DNA of 64,000 nucleotides from Trebouxia sp. TZW2008. Its lineage: Eukaryota > Chlorophyta > Trebouxiophyceae > Trebouxiales > Trebouxiaceae. This document shows positions 32,405-43,900 of this stretch, in pieces. The DNA is taken from positions 29,011-93,010 of the forward strand of contig BDIU01000224.1 of assembly GCA_002118135.1 (NCBI GenBank), given 5' to 3'. Numbering within the stretch: the first letter of the stretch is position 1; each line of letters begins with the position of its first letter. The notes below the pieces were generated by a model. The model did no database searches and had not been told where the DNA came from. It worked only from the letters and a program-made list of their open reading frames with translations. The position numbers and the translations under genes were made by a program.

Positions 32405-33448
32405 TGTGCTCGTCGCACACGCGAAGGCGACCTGATCAGCTGGCTGCTAGGAACAGATGATCGGTGTAGCGACGAGCCCGTCACACGCTTGACAAGTCTC
32501 CGCTCAAATGCAATCAAACCATTCAAGAGTATTTGAGCAGGATCGTCAGGCGGGGTGTCTCGAGAGGTTGCGGGTTGCACCGGTTAAGTCGACATTGCAG
32601 CTGGTTGCACGAAGGAACGTGCTGGTTTGGCAAGCGCAAACTTCTTCTTCCGCTGCCAGGCTGTCGATTTCTGAATGGACCATTCCCATTGGTACTGCAT
32701 TTTGTCGTACCAGCATAAAGCTTCCATCAGGACTGCTCGTGACACACCTTTGAGCAATTATGACGCACAGCTTATGCAGGCGATCTTGAATGAGATTGGC
32801 TGCATTATTCTGACTATGCCTAATATGTATGATTGCATTCCAGATCTGAGCGCAAAATTGTGCGCTTGCAATGCAGCATTTCATTGGCGCAGAATGAGAC
32901 ATCCTTGTGTAGTGATGCTTGGATGCATCATGCTGTGAACTCAGGCTACCAACTTTGCCAAATGCACATGGAAGCTGTTTGCCTTCAATCTAACACACCG
33001 CGCGCATGCATGGCATTCTGTGTGTGTGCACCCTTGTATGCTTGCAAGGAGGCATCGCATCTGCGCATCTCTGCGCAGGCTTTCGTCGTGTGCAACGGTG
33101 TGTGCGCAGGTGTGTGTGCTATGATTGTTCAAGCTGAATTTGAGGATTAGTACAGCTGTCAAATTGCAAATTTGCATGTCATGTGGACACTAGGGATGCA
33201 GATTCTGCAAATCTTCCGGCTCGGACTTCGCTTGCTTCCAGCTAAGTACAGCGATTGCCCTCACGCGCATCGGCTCGCAGCACGCGATCTGCCTTGTCTT
33301 GATCTGCTGCGCCCGAGTGTCGCTGTCGACAACGCAGCGCGTTTGCTGTGACACTTGAGGAAGTTTGCAGGCAGCGTCCTGCTGTTGTAGAGCTGTTGTG
33401 AGCTCCTTCCGAGGTGGCGAGCGATCGCGCAACACTGCGCTACACCTC
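32405..33448. other. Divergent promoter region between UCH and CCCH genes
   Basis: These 1044 bp lie between two divergent start codons. I see no coding segment with a recognisable family and no clear TATA box. The left part (about 32405-32640) is likely the hydrolase promoter and 5' UTR. The stretch 33190-33448 is more GC-rich and CpG-containing, as expected for a promoter and 5' UTR of the CCCH gene. Confidence 0.5.
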
Positions 33449-36400
33449 ATGGCCAGCACATCAGCTCCTCAGGTGCGTCGTACCGCATCGTACAGCCTTT
33501 ACGATGCCTGCTTGCGGTGCCATCCCTCCTTTTTAGCAGTGATGTGTATTGCTGCTGCAAGCGGCCTCCTGCTGTCGCAAATGCTGGAATTGGTCAATGA
33601 TTCGCAGGATGTGGCAACAGAAGCAGAAGATGACAAGGATGCTAACGAGAATTCGTTGTACAAGGAAGACTCTTTCCGGATGTATTGCATGAAGGTACCT
33701 TAGCCGTCTCTCGAGAGATCTTGCTCTCGGTGACCGCCAAACGCCGATTTTGCTACTGCTAAATCTGCACATTGATCAGCCTAGCCATACTTGCATGTCA
33801 CAAACCGTCTTTGTAAGCTCTCCTTGCAGCATTTGCACCAACTTGACAGTTCCATCTGGTCTGCACAGGTGCTGCCTTGCTCCAAAAGATACTGTCACGA
33901 TTGGACCACATGTCCATTTTCACATCCAGGAGAAAAAGCTAGGAGGCGGGATCCCAGAACACAGCCTCACACTGGCATTGCATGCCCTGACAGGAAAAAG
34001 GTAATTTATGGACCCTTCAGTGCCCCTTTACTAAGCATTTGTGTGAATGGCAGATGCATGCGTCGCATGTGACTTTCTCGTAGTAAAGCGTCACCTGTCA
34101 CTTTACAGGAGGGCACATGTGTCAGGGGAGACAGCTGTCCTTATGCACACAATGTGTTTGAATACTGGCTACATCCAACAAGGTGCGCAGCAAAGTAACA
34201 GAAGCAGTCATTGATGTTTCCTTCTGCAGTAGTCTCACAGCATAGCTATGCATGCCCAAGTCATCTGCATTGACGCGCAGGTATCGCACACAGCTGTGCA
34301 ATGACGGCATCAAGTGCCGTCGGCACATATGCTTCTTTGCACACAGCCTTGAGGAGTTGCGGGTCCCAACCTGCAAGCCGTTTGTGCCCCCTGATGCGCT
34401 AGCAGCTGCCACAACAGCTGCTGCTGCTGACATTGCTCGCAAGGTAACATTGTGCTTTGAAAGCGGGCTGTCTCTTTAGACAAAGCCTCCCGCTATAATG
34501 CCTAATGGCGTAGGCCTTTTCTGTTTTTGTTGTAATACTATGCTGCTGCTGGCTGCATGAGCTCAAGCTGGTTGGCCAAATCACAAGCTTTTCAGCACTG
34601 ACTCTCATTGTGTGTCTCTCCTGACGTTATCTTCTCTTGTCAGCAAGCGCTAGGTCATGCATTTTTGCAGCAAAATGCATGGATCTAAGCCAACTTCAGG
34701 CTGCCTTTTTTGGGGCTGTAAGTGCTCCACATTGCTACATGCAGCAATGAGCACAACAATGCTCACATCATTGCAGAATGGCGCAGATTGTTGCTGCTCA
34801 GTGGCATGCAGTATTGCCTGGGCCACATTACCCTTCTTTTGTCTGCGGTTCAATGTTAATCTCACATGAATTACCTTTGCAGGCTGTTGTTTTTTCAATG
34901 CCAATGAGTGTTGAATGCAGCGTAATCAATACTCGCTGACATGATCAAGCAACAGCCTGTCAAGGTAGCTCATGTGAGGTGAACTTTGTTGTGCAAACAA
35001 CGTGATCATGCTACTGTGCTTACATGTGCAGCACTTCTGCCAAGCAGTACAAGCTTGGTCCTGGGCGTTTGCCGACATATCCCTGGCATGATGTGAAGCT
35101 TAGTGAGCTTCCACCAGATGCAGCTCCTCAGGATGAATAATACTCATGCTACTGTTTGCAATGTCGCCTATGAGAAAGTCTGCATGAGCGTACACAGCTG
35201 ACCAGGTGTCTTTGACATGGGCCCCACAGAAAAGGTTTTGAGACTATGTGCCTTGTGTCGGGTGCTTTCGGTGGACAAAAGCAGTCCAAGATAAACTTGA
35301 CGCTATGCTGACATCTGCATGCTCTCTTGTGCTACAGGCTGGCAAAGGTTCCTTGGACGCTGCAACTCTGCGGTCATTGGCAGATGCAGTGCTGGCAGGA
35401 GCACCACAGTCAGCAGCGCAATCAGCAGATGCAGCCCAGAACCTTGACTACTCCTCTGCTTCTGCTGATGCTCTAGCTAGGCAGCTGGCGCACATGCAGA
35501 TGCAGAATCAACAGGTCAACTACAGACAGCAGGTACAAATACATTTAACTTCTGAACTCGTCTGTGTGCCTGGTTTGAGCAAGCAAGACAAAATTGGAGA
35601 AAACAAATGTGGTCTGGTAGCATAACTTGTTCACTGGTCGGGTGGTGTTGAGACTTGTGACTGATTTGTGACTGAGCATTGGGCATACTGCTGTGTAAGT
35701 TGTTTGGCTAGTATGCAGCATGACTGCAAGTCTGGAACTGGTGCGTTGGTTGTGGCTGTGTAGACAGTCTTGTACACCTAGTCCTAACAAACCTGTTGCC
35801 TGCTGCAGCAACCAGACCAGCTCAATGCCATGGCTTTTCTCACAGCCTATCTTCAGGAGGCACAGCAGCAGGCTCAGGCACAGCAGCAGGCTCAACAGCA
35901 AGCCCAGTCACAGCCAGCTTCTCAGCATGCAGCCTCGCTGCCTTTTGATCAGTCTTGGCCTTCAGCCATGAGCGAAAGGCAACAGCTAGCATTCCGATCT
36001 CTTAGCGAGGCTGCTGCCGATCGAGCTGAAGGCCACCGCAGCGGCAGTGAAATGCTCCGTGCCAGCTTGAACTCACCCACCGTCGCACCCACCACTTCCT
36101 CCTTCCCAGGCGACATCCTGACGGCACAGGCCAGCCCTCATCAGCAACAGCTCTCGGCGGCTGCTACAGCTGGTCTCAGCCTCGCGCAGCAAAGTCTTCT
36201 GTACGCTCCCTCGCGGCAGGAACAAGACGCCGCGCAGCGCAACCACCAGCTATTTCAACAGCATCAGTTTGCACCACAGTCTTTCCCCACCCGCAATCCT
36301 CTTGGCTCCAGCAGGAATAGTCTAGACACAGGCTTTCGCTGGTCAGATCCTGGACGGCGGCCTAGCTTCAGCCACCACGACTGGATGAGCACAGGCAGTG

Positions 36401-37530
36401 GGCCTTCAAGATACAGCATTGAGAGCGACTTTGTCACAACTGGAAGGCGCAGTAGCGTGGGTCCATTACCCATGCGCAGTAGTGTTGAGGTTGACTGGGC
36501 TGGCAGACCAGTTGCAAGGCCTGATGCAATGGTAAGCCTGACCTGCCACAGATAGGTTTTGTCATGCATGCGGTGTTGACCCCATCATCTGCACACCTTC
36601 GGATGGTGAAATAAGCCTGCTGTATGGCCTACAAGAACAGGTTGCGGCATACCTGTTACCTATTTTGCATTCGCGCAGGCACAGGTGTCATACCAATCAA
36701 CCAATGCATGCGTGCTGCAGTGGCATGGCTGGCTTGTTTGTGAGGACTACAACTCAGTGTGTGCTCATATTGCATCAGCTCGTACCAATGTGTAGCAAAA
36801 GTGGCAAAGCGCATGTGTCTTAATTGAGGATTGATGTTGTTGTTTGCCTGATGTTATGCGTTGTCACAAAACCTTTTGTTAACAATCCTGGACTGTCGTT
36901 CCCAGTCTGCATATTGATTGCTCTGTGCAGCAGCATGAGCAGGAGATGTCAGCAGGCTGAGCTTTAGCTGTGCATGCCATCAGATGTGCATGCATGCATG
37001 ATGTACGAGTTGAGCTTGTCGCTATATTAGCTTGTTGCATTCACAAGTTCTGTATGTGGTGTTTGCTGAATTTGATGCTGCTTGTCTCACAGGCATATGC
37101 TCAGAATCAGGAGGCTTTCAACCCTTTCTCCAGCTACACCCCTTTCCACCAGAGCCTGCAGGATCCTACATTCCCACGCACCCCTTCCGACCCCTTCGCA
37201 CGCCGCCCATACCGTGCTAGCCAGGACTCCATGGCCAGCACGTTCATGCACGCGGACGGCAGGCGCAGTGTCGACGACCGTCCAAGCATGGACTCCGCCA
37301 GGTCAGGCTTCGGCTCGCCGCCTGTAGAGTCATCGCTCAACGCATACAGCTCTCGTGGTGGTGACTCGCTGTTTGCGTTTGGCAGTGGCGTCAACCAGCA
37401 GCAGCAGCACGGAGCTTTTGGCAGGCAATCGTCTGGAGGCCTACATCAAGGTCACTTCAACCCCTCTGCGCCACCCCCCTTGGGGTCAGGCAGGGGCCTG
37501 GAGACCATGCCAGAAGATGATAATCCAAGG
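33449..37530 (+). CDS. RR-TZF type tandem CCCH zinc-finger RNA-binding protein (3' end unresolved)
   Basis: Exons are 33449-33694, 33869-34000, 34109-34182, 34281-34443, 35338-35532, 35809-36531 and 37093-37530, in consistent phase (657 codons so far). Exon 2 carries the plant-specific arginine-rich RR motif C-x5-H-x4-C-x3-H in [16 protein letters not shown], followed by GEKARRRDP and TGIACPD. Two CCCH fingers follow: C-x8-C-x5-C-x3-H across the exon 2/3 border, ending [20 protein letters not shown], and C-x5-C-x4-C-x3-H ([17 protein letters not shown]). The rest is low-complexity: an Ala/Gln-rich helix, a QA repeat at about 286-305, and Ser/Arg phosphosite-like RRPSFS, RYSIES and RRSSVG. Family members bind AU-rich mRNA in stress granules or P-bodies. 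Exon 1 contains an unusual hydrophobic stretch and may hide an intron. The true end is beyond 37530; a block reading QKFVDSI near 37733-37754 resembles the family tail. Confidence 0.88.
34465..34530 (+). repeat. Short intronic hairpin element, copy B
   Basis: This copy lies in intron 4 of the CCCH gene, 22 bp after the donor. The sequence reads GGGCTGTCTCTTTAGAC then AAAGCCTCCCGCTATAATGCCTAATGGCGTAGGCCTTTTC. It folds like copies A (2261) and C (42019). Stem 1 is GTCT/AGAC and stem 2 is TGCC/GGCG around TAAT. Confidence 0.7.
35024..35140 (+). other. Orphan terminal-exon-like reading frame inside CCCH intron 4
   Basis: A TGCAG acceptor at 35031 is followed by a short frame reading [19 protein letters not shown], then an acidic end and TAA at 35138 (38 codons if counted from the ATG at 35024). 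Its composition looks coding, but it is not part of the CCCH splice chain and I do not recognise the family. It could be an alternative last exon, a fragment of another gene, or chance. Confidence 0.35.
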
Positions 37531-39553
37531 GTGAGACCTCTTAGTACAACACAGCTGTTGCTGCAAGCTGCTCCAAAAGTGTTTGCTCTCAACAATAGCC
37601 AGCAGTTTGTCTTTGCTCGTCTTTGCATTGTGCATGATGCTTGCAAAGCTTATGGGCTGTTTGCTGACTGCAGGGCTTGTATTGAATATTACACTGAACT
37701 TGTGGCTAGCACTGTTTAAGAAGATCGAAAGAGGCAGAAATTTGTGGATAGCATTGGTAAGAATTTTGGAGGTTGTCTTGGTACTCTGACCACAGGCATC
37801 AGTTCGTGTACATCTCAGAGCGTTCAAACACTTTTGCAGTCGAGCTTAGTACCACCAGACATGCAGGAAGAATTTGGCAGGGTGTCACAAAGGCATTGGA
37901 CAACTTTCATGGCTGTGAATTTCTGTGCGCTTGTTAATTGAGTTTCAGTAGTGCGTTGGAGCCCTGTTTCGGCCCCTTCAAGCTGTGCTCAGTGCTGTCT
38001 AAACTTACATGAATGCATGCTTGCACAGCTTCTGATGTCAATTCTTCAGGGTCAACTCAGACAGTATGTGCATGCTGTTTTTTCTGGGTGTGAGCCTCAC
38101 AATTCCTTGGTATGTCTTGTTGCATATTTGCTTAATTTACTTCTGGCACTTCTGCAGATTCTGAGGCAGCACCTTTGCTGCATACATTTGACCATTTTAT
38201 TTGGTTTTGCAGCCCCTTTTCCTCTCTGCTGCCCGCTGTCGATGCGTCTAGAGCTGCTATTGTACGTATTGCTAATGTCATGACGTTTGCTCTGTAAATT
38301 ACATGAGAATGGATGAAACAAATGTGGTTGTGACCTATCGCAGTAGCCTACGATTGTCACCTCTATTTGCATGCCCGCGCACTGCACGTAAAGCAGGTCA
38401 ACACACAGTCTGTCTGCTGAATTGGTCGCTCCTAGCTTGTATCATTTTGTCTTCAAGGCTGTCGGCTCGGCAGTGTGACTCAGCAATCATAAGGCCTAAT
38501 GCAGCAGCCCCTGGGTCATGAGATTGGATTGCATTCAATTTGCATGATGCTCAGCAAGTGATGTTTCCAGCTTCAGATGATCAAAGTAATAAAACCACGC
38601 TATGCTTCTCATATGTGACACACAGACAGACAGTGTCTGCCCTGGGTTTTTTAACCCCTAAACCCATAAACTTCCTGCAAATGCTTTGTCGTGCACTACC
38701 ACAGCAAGTGGAGGCACCGACTAGCTATAGGCTGAGAATCAGCAAAAGCATGGTCAACGCGAGACAGGCATAGCCATGACACTGAATTGCTTGCTTACTT
38801 TCAGATGCCGCAAGCACTGCAAAATGCCTAAAGTCCCTCAGACTATAGTTATAGACATCAGCTTACACCCTGCACCGCTTCAGTGTAATATCTTGCACGT
38901 AGAACTGCAATTGCAAGCAATTCCCACACTGATACAAAATGTTGCCCACACTAGCACAATTCAACTGTCTAATGAGAGTGACAAAGACTCATGTCAACAT
39001 TGGAGACGCTGCTCATGGAAGATCAGGGTTGCCAGGAATCACTCTGACTGTAGCATCATCTGGTGATGGCCTGCAACCAAAAAGCGTTGATAGAGCGGTT
39101 TATAAGCAATGTCCTTGTTGTTTCTCCAAAGCTTGCTCATCAGTGCAGTTTTGCTGCCTGCTTCCAGACCACCAACTCAAGCATCCATTAATTTCCATCT
39201 TTTTCAAAAGAGAAGCAGTATATAAAAAAAGAACAACTCATGAGTCGCTCAAGAATCAAGAAGCTTGACGCGCACAACAGTCATTTGCCCAAATTCTGCC
39301 AACTTGATGCTTTCTAGCTTGGAGCGATATTTGCAGCAAATGCTGGAAAAGGCAATTTTAATGATGACACCTCAAAGCAAATTGTATGGCCATCTCACTT
39401 AACAGAAAACCAGCTAGCTGCCATTGTATGCAATGGATGTGCTGACATTATTGACTTGCGCAAAAAGTGTTCATATAGATAGGAAAAAGCATGATGCTAA
39501 CTTACAAGAACATGTAACATGGTACATTGCAATGCATGAAATGACTGCAAGAC
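37531..39553. other. 3' region of CCCH gene and convergent intergenic space
   Basis: The terminal exon(s) of the CCCH gene should be within 37660-38520, but no choice fits phase and family clearly. Beyond this I see no gene. A degenerate telomere-type motif (CCCCTAAACCCATAAAC) is at about 38655. The minus-strand TGTAA at 39506-39502 lies about 50 nt past the stop of the next gene. Confidence 0.5.
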
Positions 39554-40835
39554 TTACGGTGCTAGGTAGCTTGTAGCGCCTGAGTCATACGTCTTGGCAG
39601 CAAACGCGCCCACCAAGATCGCCAGGAGCACTAAGGCTGGAACTATCACAAAAGATAGCTTGCCTAGCCACTGCAAAACACAGTCAAGGTTAGAGCAACG
39701 GCTTTGACATACCATACCAGCAGATTAGCCCATCAATGCTCTGCTGTTGGTGTTAGCAGCTCAGCCCATCAGCGCTTTGCTGTCAATGTCAGACATGCAC
39801 AGTCTGAGTTGACCCTTCATACATGCATTCAAGCAGACTTACAATGCAGCATATATAGCAGGTGTGTAAGGCGAGACTTTGTGAGTGCAAGTCTGTCTGG
39901 GGCGTGTGCACTCAACGCATGAAGCGAAACAGCAGCGTGACAGGGCATTCACAGCATCATGATCAGGGCATAAGTTTTGTCAAACATATTCTGCTGATAC
40001 AAAGGATGCAATGAGCTATGCACAAAGCAGGCTGTCTTCTCACTGATCCGCAGAGCCTTCTATTGAAGGGGGTCATGTGTGCTTGCAACACTTTGCTCAA
40101 AACTGGATTGCTGAGCAGAAGTTTACCTCACCTCCCAATTTTCTCCTTCCCAAAAGTCCTTCTCGTTAGGTGCTGGAACGTTGGGTGGCTCAAAGTCTTC
40201 GTCTTCCATTTCTCCAAAGACCGTCGACTCTCTTCTCTGCTGCTGCCACTGCTGCTGCTGCTGCTGCTGTTCCTGCTGCTGCTCTTGCTGCTGCTGCTGC
40301 TGCACCAGTTTTGCTTTGAGCTTCGTAACATATGCAAGTTGCTTGTTACACCACTGCAGGAGCAGTTTAACCGACCTCAGCGCCGATTCTGGAGAGTCTT
40401 CGTTGATGCAACAGCGGCCTGCTACAAAGGCCAGGTAGCACACGGCTTCTGGCGTGCGGCGCGGTAATATTGCGGAGCAAAACAGGTTGGACTGCTGCAC
40501 CAGGAACCAGCATGCACGACATCTTCAAAATGTGGGCTTGCTCACTAAATCTTATCTGGGCCCAGACATAGCTCAAGAAACAAACTTGTGTAATATTTGC
40601 ACCTTTTGCAACATATGCATGCGGTCTGAAAGCGACGAGATTGGGTTGTGCTGCATTTCGCAGATCGCAACTGTCTGTGATTAGTCATCGCTACCTTTCC
40701 GAGTTCCGACAGATCGAAAGCATTGAACCTGGTACTAAGGCCTGGATGCTCTGCTGCGACCGGCCGCTGTAGGTTAGCTTTGCTGGTTGTTACGCATTGG
40801 ACAAAAGCAGAGTTGCATGCGGTTGCGCTACGCAT
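39554..40835 (-). CDS. HHL1-like thylakoid membrane protein
   Basis: Three minus-strand exons (40835-40695, 40494-40132, 39670-39554) join in phase 0 to 206 aa, all GT-AG. The first about 45 residues look like a plastid transit peptide. The middle exon has a helix (SVKLLLQWCNKQLAYVTKLKAKL) leading into a poly-Gln tract encoded by (CTG)n on the plus strand, then an acidic Pro-rich linker. The end DFWEGENWEWLGKLSF, a single membrane helix of about 20 residues, and KTYDSGATSYLAP match the layout I associate with plant HHL1 (FWEG--W--LG, transmembrane helix, TY-EGA), a thylakoid protein linked to photosystem II under high light. That assignment is from memory of a family motif and is moderate. 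An in-frame ATG at 40940 would lengthen the N-terminus and leave only 43 bp to ATG2. Confidence 0.6.
40239..40300 (-). repeat. Coding CAG tract (poly-Gln) in HHL1-like exon 2
   Basis: About 20 near-continuous CAG/GAG/CAA codons on the minus strand encode Gln with interspersed Glu. Because it is in frame, length changes would alter the spacer between the helix and the membrane anchor without frameshift. Confidence 0.85.
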
Positions 40836-40983
40836 CAGTTGCGCTTGCTGTGCGACTGACGTGTCTGGCGTAGATCGCAAGCGTACGCTTGTTTGCTGCT
40901 GTGGCAAGCATTTAGCGGTGCATTCGTTGAGAATGATCATGTTGTAAAGGAGGAAGCACTTGCTGAGCTGATCACGCGTCGGT
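40836..40983. promoter_or_regulatory. Short bidirectional promoter region
   Basis: Only 148 bp separate the HHL1-like start (40835, -) from the ATG2 start (40984, +), so both promoters and 5' leaders must share it, or one transcript starts within the other gene. No TATA box is obvious; the region has several GCGT/CGCA motifs. Inferred from position only. Confidence 0.5.
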
Positions 40984-43900
40984 ATGAGGGGTTTGTCGGG
41001 CCTTTCCGATTTCTTTCTAAGAAAGGCCTTCAAGTTTGTGCTGAAACGAAACTTGGGTCGCTATTTGGCCAGCGAGCTCGACTTCAATCAGCTAGATGTT
41101 CAGCTGGGGCAGGGCACAATCGAGCTGCGGCAGCTGCTGCTCAACTGCACCGAGCTCACTGAGCAGCTGGTAAGCAGCTGGTAGCAGCATTGGTTTTTCA
41201 TTCTCACACTGCAGTGACTTGGTCGCATCAGATGCATTGAGTTGCTCTCTGTGTGGCAGTGCACAGCAGCAACTCAGCTGCATAGGCATCTCATACGATA
41301 CACTCAGTGCTCTCTGCATTTCAATGCACAGCGTCATATTGCCATTTACACCTGCCTACATGCCCGCCCGCCTGCCCGCTTTCCGTCTAATACGACGCAG
41401 TAAGAACACACCATGCTTTGCAGCGCAAGGCCTGCTTCCAACTGCAAGAGCTGTATTTCTGCCATCAACTGTCAATAAATTGTCATCAAAGTTTTCTCTA
41501 CGCAAATGCGCAGAACTCACCCTACTGGGAACACACAGCTGGTTTCGTTGGCAGTATCACTGTCATGCTATTTGTGTCGATGTGCGCAACTCAGTTTGCT
41601 GGGGATCCACAGCTGATGTTGTTGGCAGCGTCTTTTTTATGCTGTTTGTGCAAATGTGCAGAACTCACCCTACTGGGAAATCACAGCTGGCTTCATTGGC
41701 GGCGTGAAAGCAAAAGTACCAATCACCACTCTCACCACAGACAGCTGCCAAGTGACAGTAAATGAAATCCTGCTCACAGTCAAACCGAAAACGCTACGGC
41801 ACCCGTCTGTCCAGTGCGTCAGTGCGAGCTCCCATCTGTCAGCTTCCAACATGCTGCCAGCTGAACCAGATGATCAGCCGATGAGTCAGGATATCATGAC
41901 TGAAGGCATCATGCAGATTGCCGGCGGCATAGAGGGCATTGTGCAACAGTTACAACTGCAGGTATGCCCCATTTCATTGCTGCCCATGCTATGGCCTCAC
42001 GAGTGATTTTCATTTCCCGGGCTGCCACTTTAGACAGAGGCTGCTGTTATGACGCCTAATGGCGTAGACTTTTCTTTTTTCTTCTGATTTTCATTCATTT
42101 ATGCAGAATTGAAGCCACAGTTGTTGATCGACTTTGCAACATGCTCCGTATGCATCAAAGCTGGACAATGCCAAAGCAACACGCACTCACATGCTCCATG
42201 CATTGTTTCTGCTCACATTTACAATGTTCTGGTGTTATTTGCATCATCTTGTTCTGATATTGACACTACATGCAGGATACAGCATAGATAACACCTTACC
42301 ATGACATCGATTTTGATCTGAGGCTCACTTGAGAAATGCAGGCTACCCATGTGACAGTGCGAGTCGAGCTGCCAAGTGTGTCATCAGCTTTCAGCCCACC
42401 TTTCCAAGGCCTTGCATCGCCATTTTTGTAGCAAACTGAGTGTGGAAATGCAGGCTACCCATGTGACTGTGCGAATTGAGCTGCCAAGTGTGTCATCAGC
42501 TTCTGGCCCATCTTCCCTGGTACTGCCTTGCATTGCTACTATTTCTTGATAATCAATTGTTGGGAAATGCAGGCCACTCATGTGACTGTGCGAGTCGAGC
42601 TGCCAAGTGTATCATCAGCTTCCGGCCCACCTTCCCTGGTGGTGCTACGCCTGGACAGCATATCTTACTCAGGTGAACTACAAACCGTTTTGTGACTACC
42701 TCACCTGCTTTACCAGTGGGGCTGTCATTGAGACGATGTTCACTGAAGAGGTATGCTGGTAGTATGGAAATCTTGCACTGACAATCAGTTTAGTACGTTT
42801 CATTGCAGATGGAAAGGTGTGTTCTGTGTGCAGCCAGTCATCTCCAATGCTAGACAATGCAGTTAAGCAATCTCGGGATTTGCTTCTGATCAAGCAAGTT
42901 ATCGTTGCTTTGAATGCATATCAACCACTAAGGTGACAAAATATATCAGTACAACTTGAAAAAGCTTAAGGCGTGTGGATTTGATGCAGGTCAGTCATCT
43001 CCAGCACTAGACGATGCAGTCAAGCAGTCTTCAGGCTTGACTCTGATCAAGCAAGTCAGCTTTGAGGGTTTACAAGTTGAGCTGTTCCAAGACATTGCAG
43101 ATCCTGTGGCAACAGCGGAGGGAGAGCACTTGATGAGTCAGATGCGGCTGGCTGAGTCACAGTTGGCAGCAGATTTGGCGGGAACTGGCATGCCTGAGTT
43201 TGAGCGGGAAGCTGTCAACGTGGCTCCCGCCAAGACTGAGCTTGACTCAGGGAGCAGTACAGCAGATGACAACAGGCATGTCGTGTCATTGTACACACTA
43301 CATTTTTTGGCCAAGTCCTCATTGCAAGCGTTGTTCACATAGTCATAATCACAAGTTTCCCAATCATATGAATTTTGTGTGGCCTGAAGCTGTCATGACA
43401 ATGCGCATGGAAAAGCTGTTCAGGATTGCATCTGTATCAATTGTCTCAGAAGATGTAGGCAAGCATTATGCTGCTACTAGCTGTGACACCACGTTTGAAT
43501 AGTTTGGCCGATTGCTCGAACCCAGACATTGGCATTCACATCTCAGATGCAATAATGTGTTCCAAACTTCCCGTGCAGATGTCTGACATAGAAGCTGACT
43601 GATTGTGCAGGTTTGTAGTCATCTGCAGCAGCAATGGCCTTGGGTGCTCAGGTCATGTGACTATTCAGCTGAATTGGCGCAATCTACAGCAAATTCACCC
43701 CCAAATTGCTGTTGACCTAGAGCTGGACCCTTTCCAAATTCAGTTGCATCCCCATCATTTGCCGTTGCTCAACAAAGTGGCGCAGTGTTTGAATGAGGCC
43801 TCACAGCATGCCCAGCACGATGGCGGGAAAGCTGGGTCTGGGCGGGAAAGCTCAGCACAGCAGGAGCCTGGCTTTGTGGCGGGAGCCAGGAGCTATGTTG

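Noticed and set aside
40545..41033. Separate minus-strand gene of 162 codons
   Set aside because: Its right end is antisense to ATG2 exon 1 and its start is not ATG. Only 40835-40695 is kept, as exon 1 of the HHL1-like gene, with a good donor at 40694.
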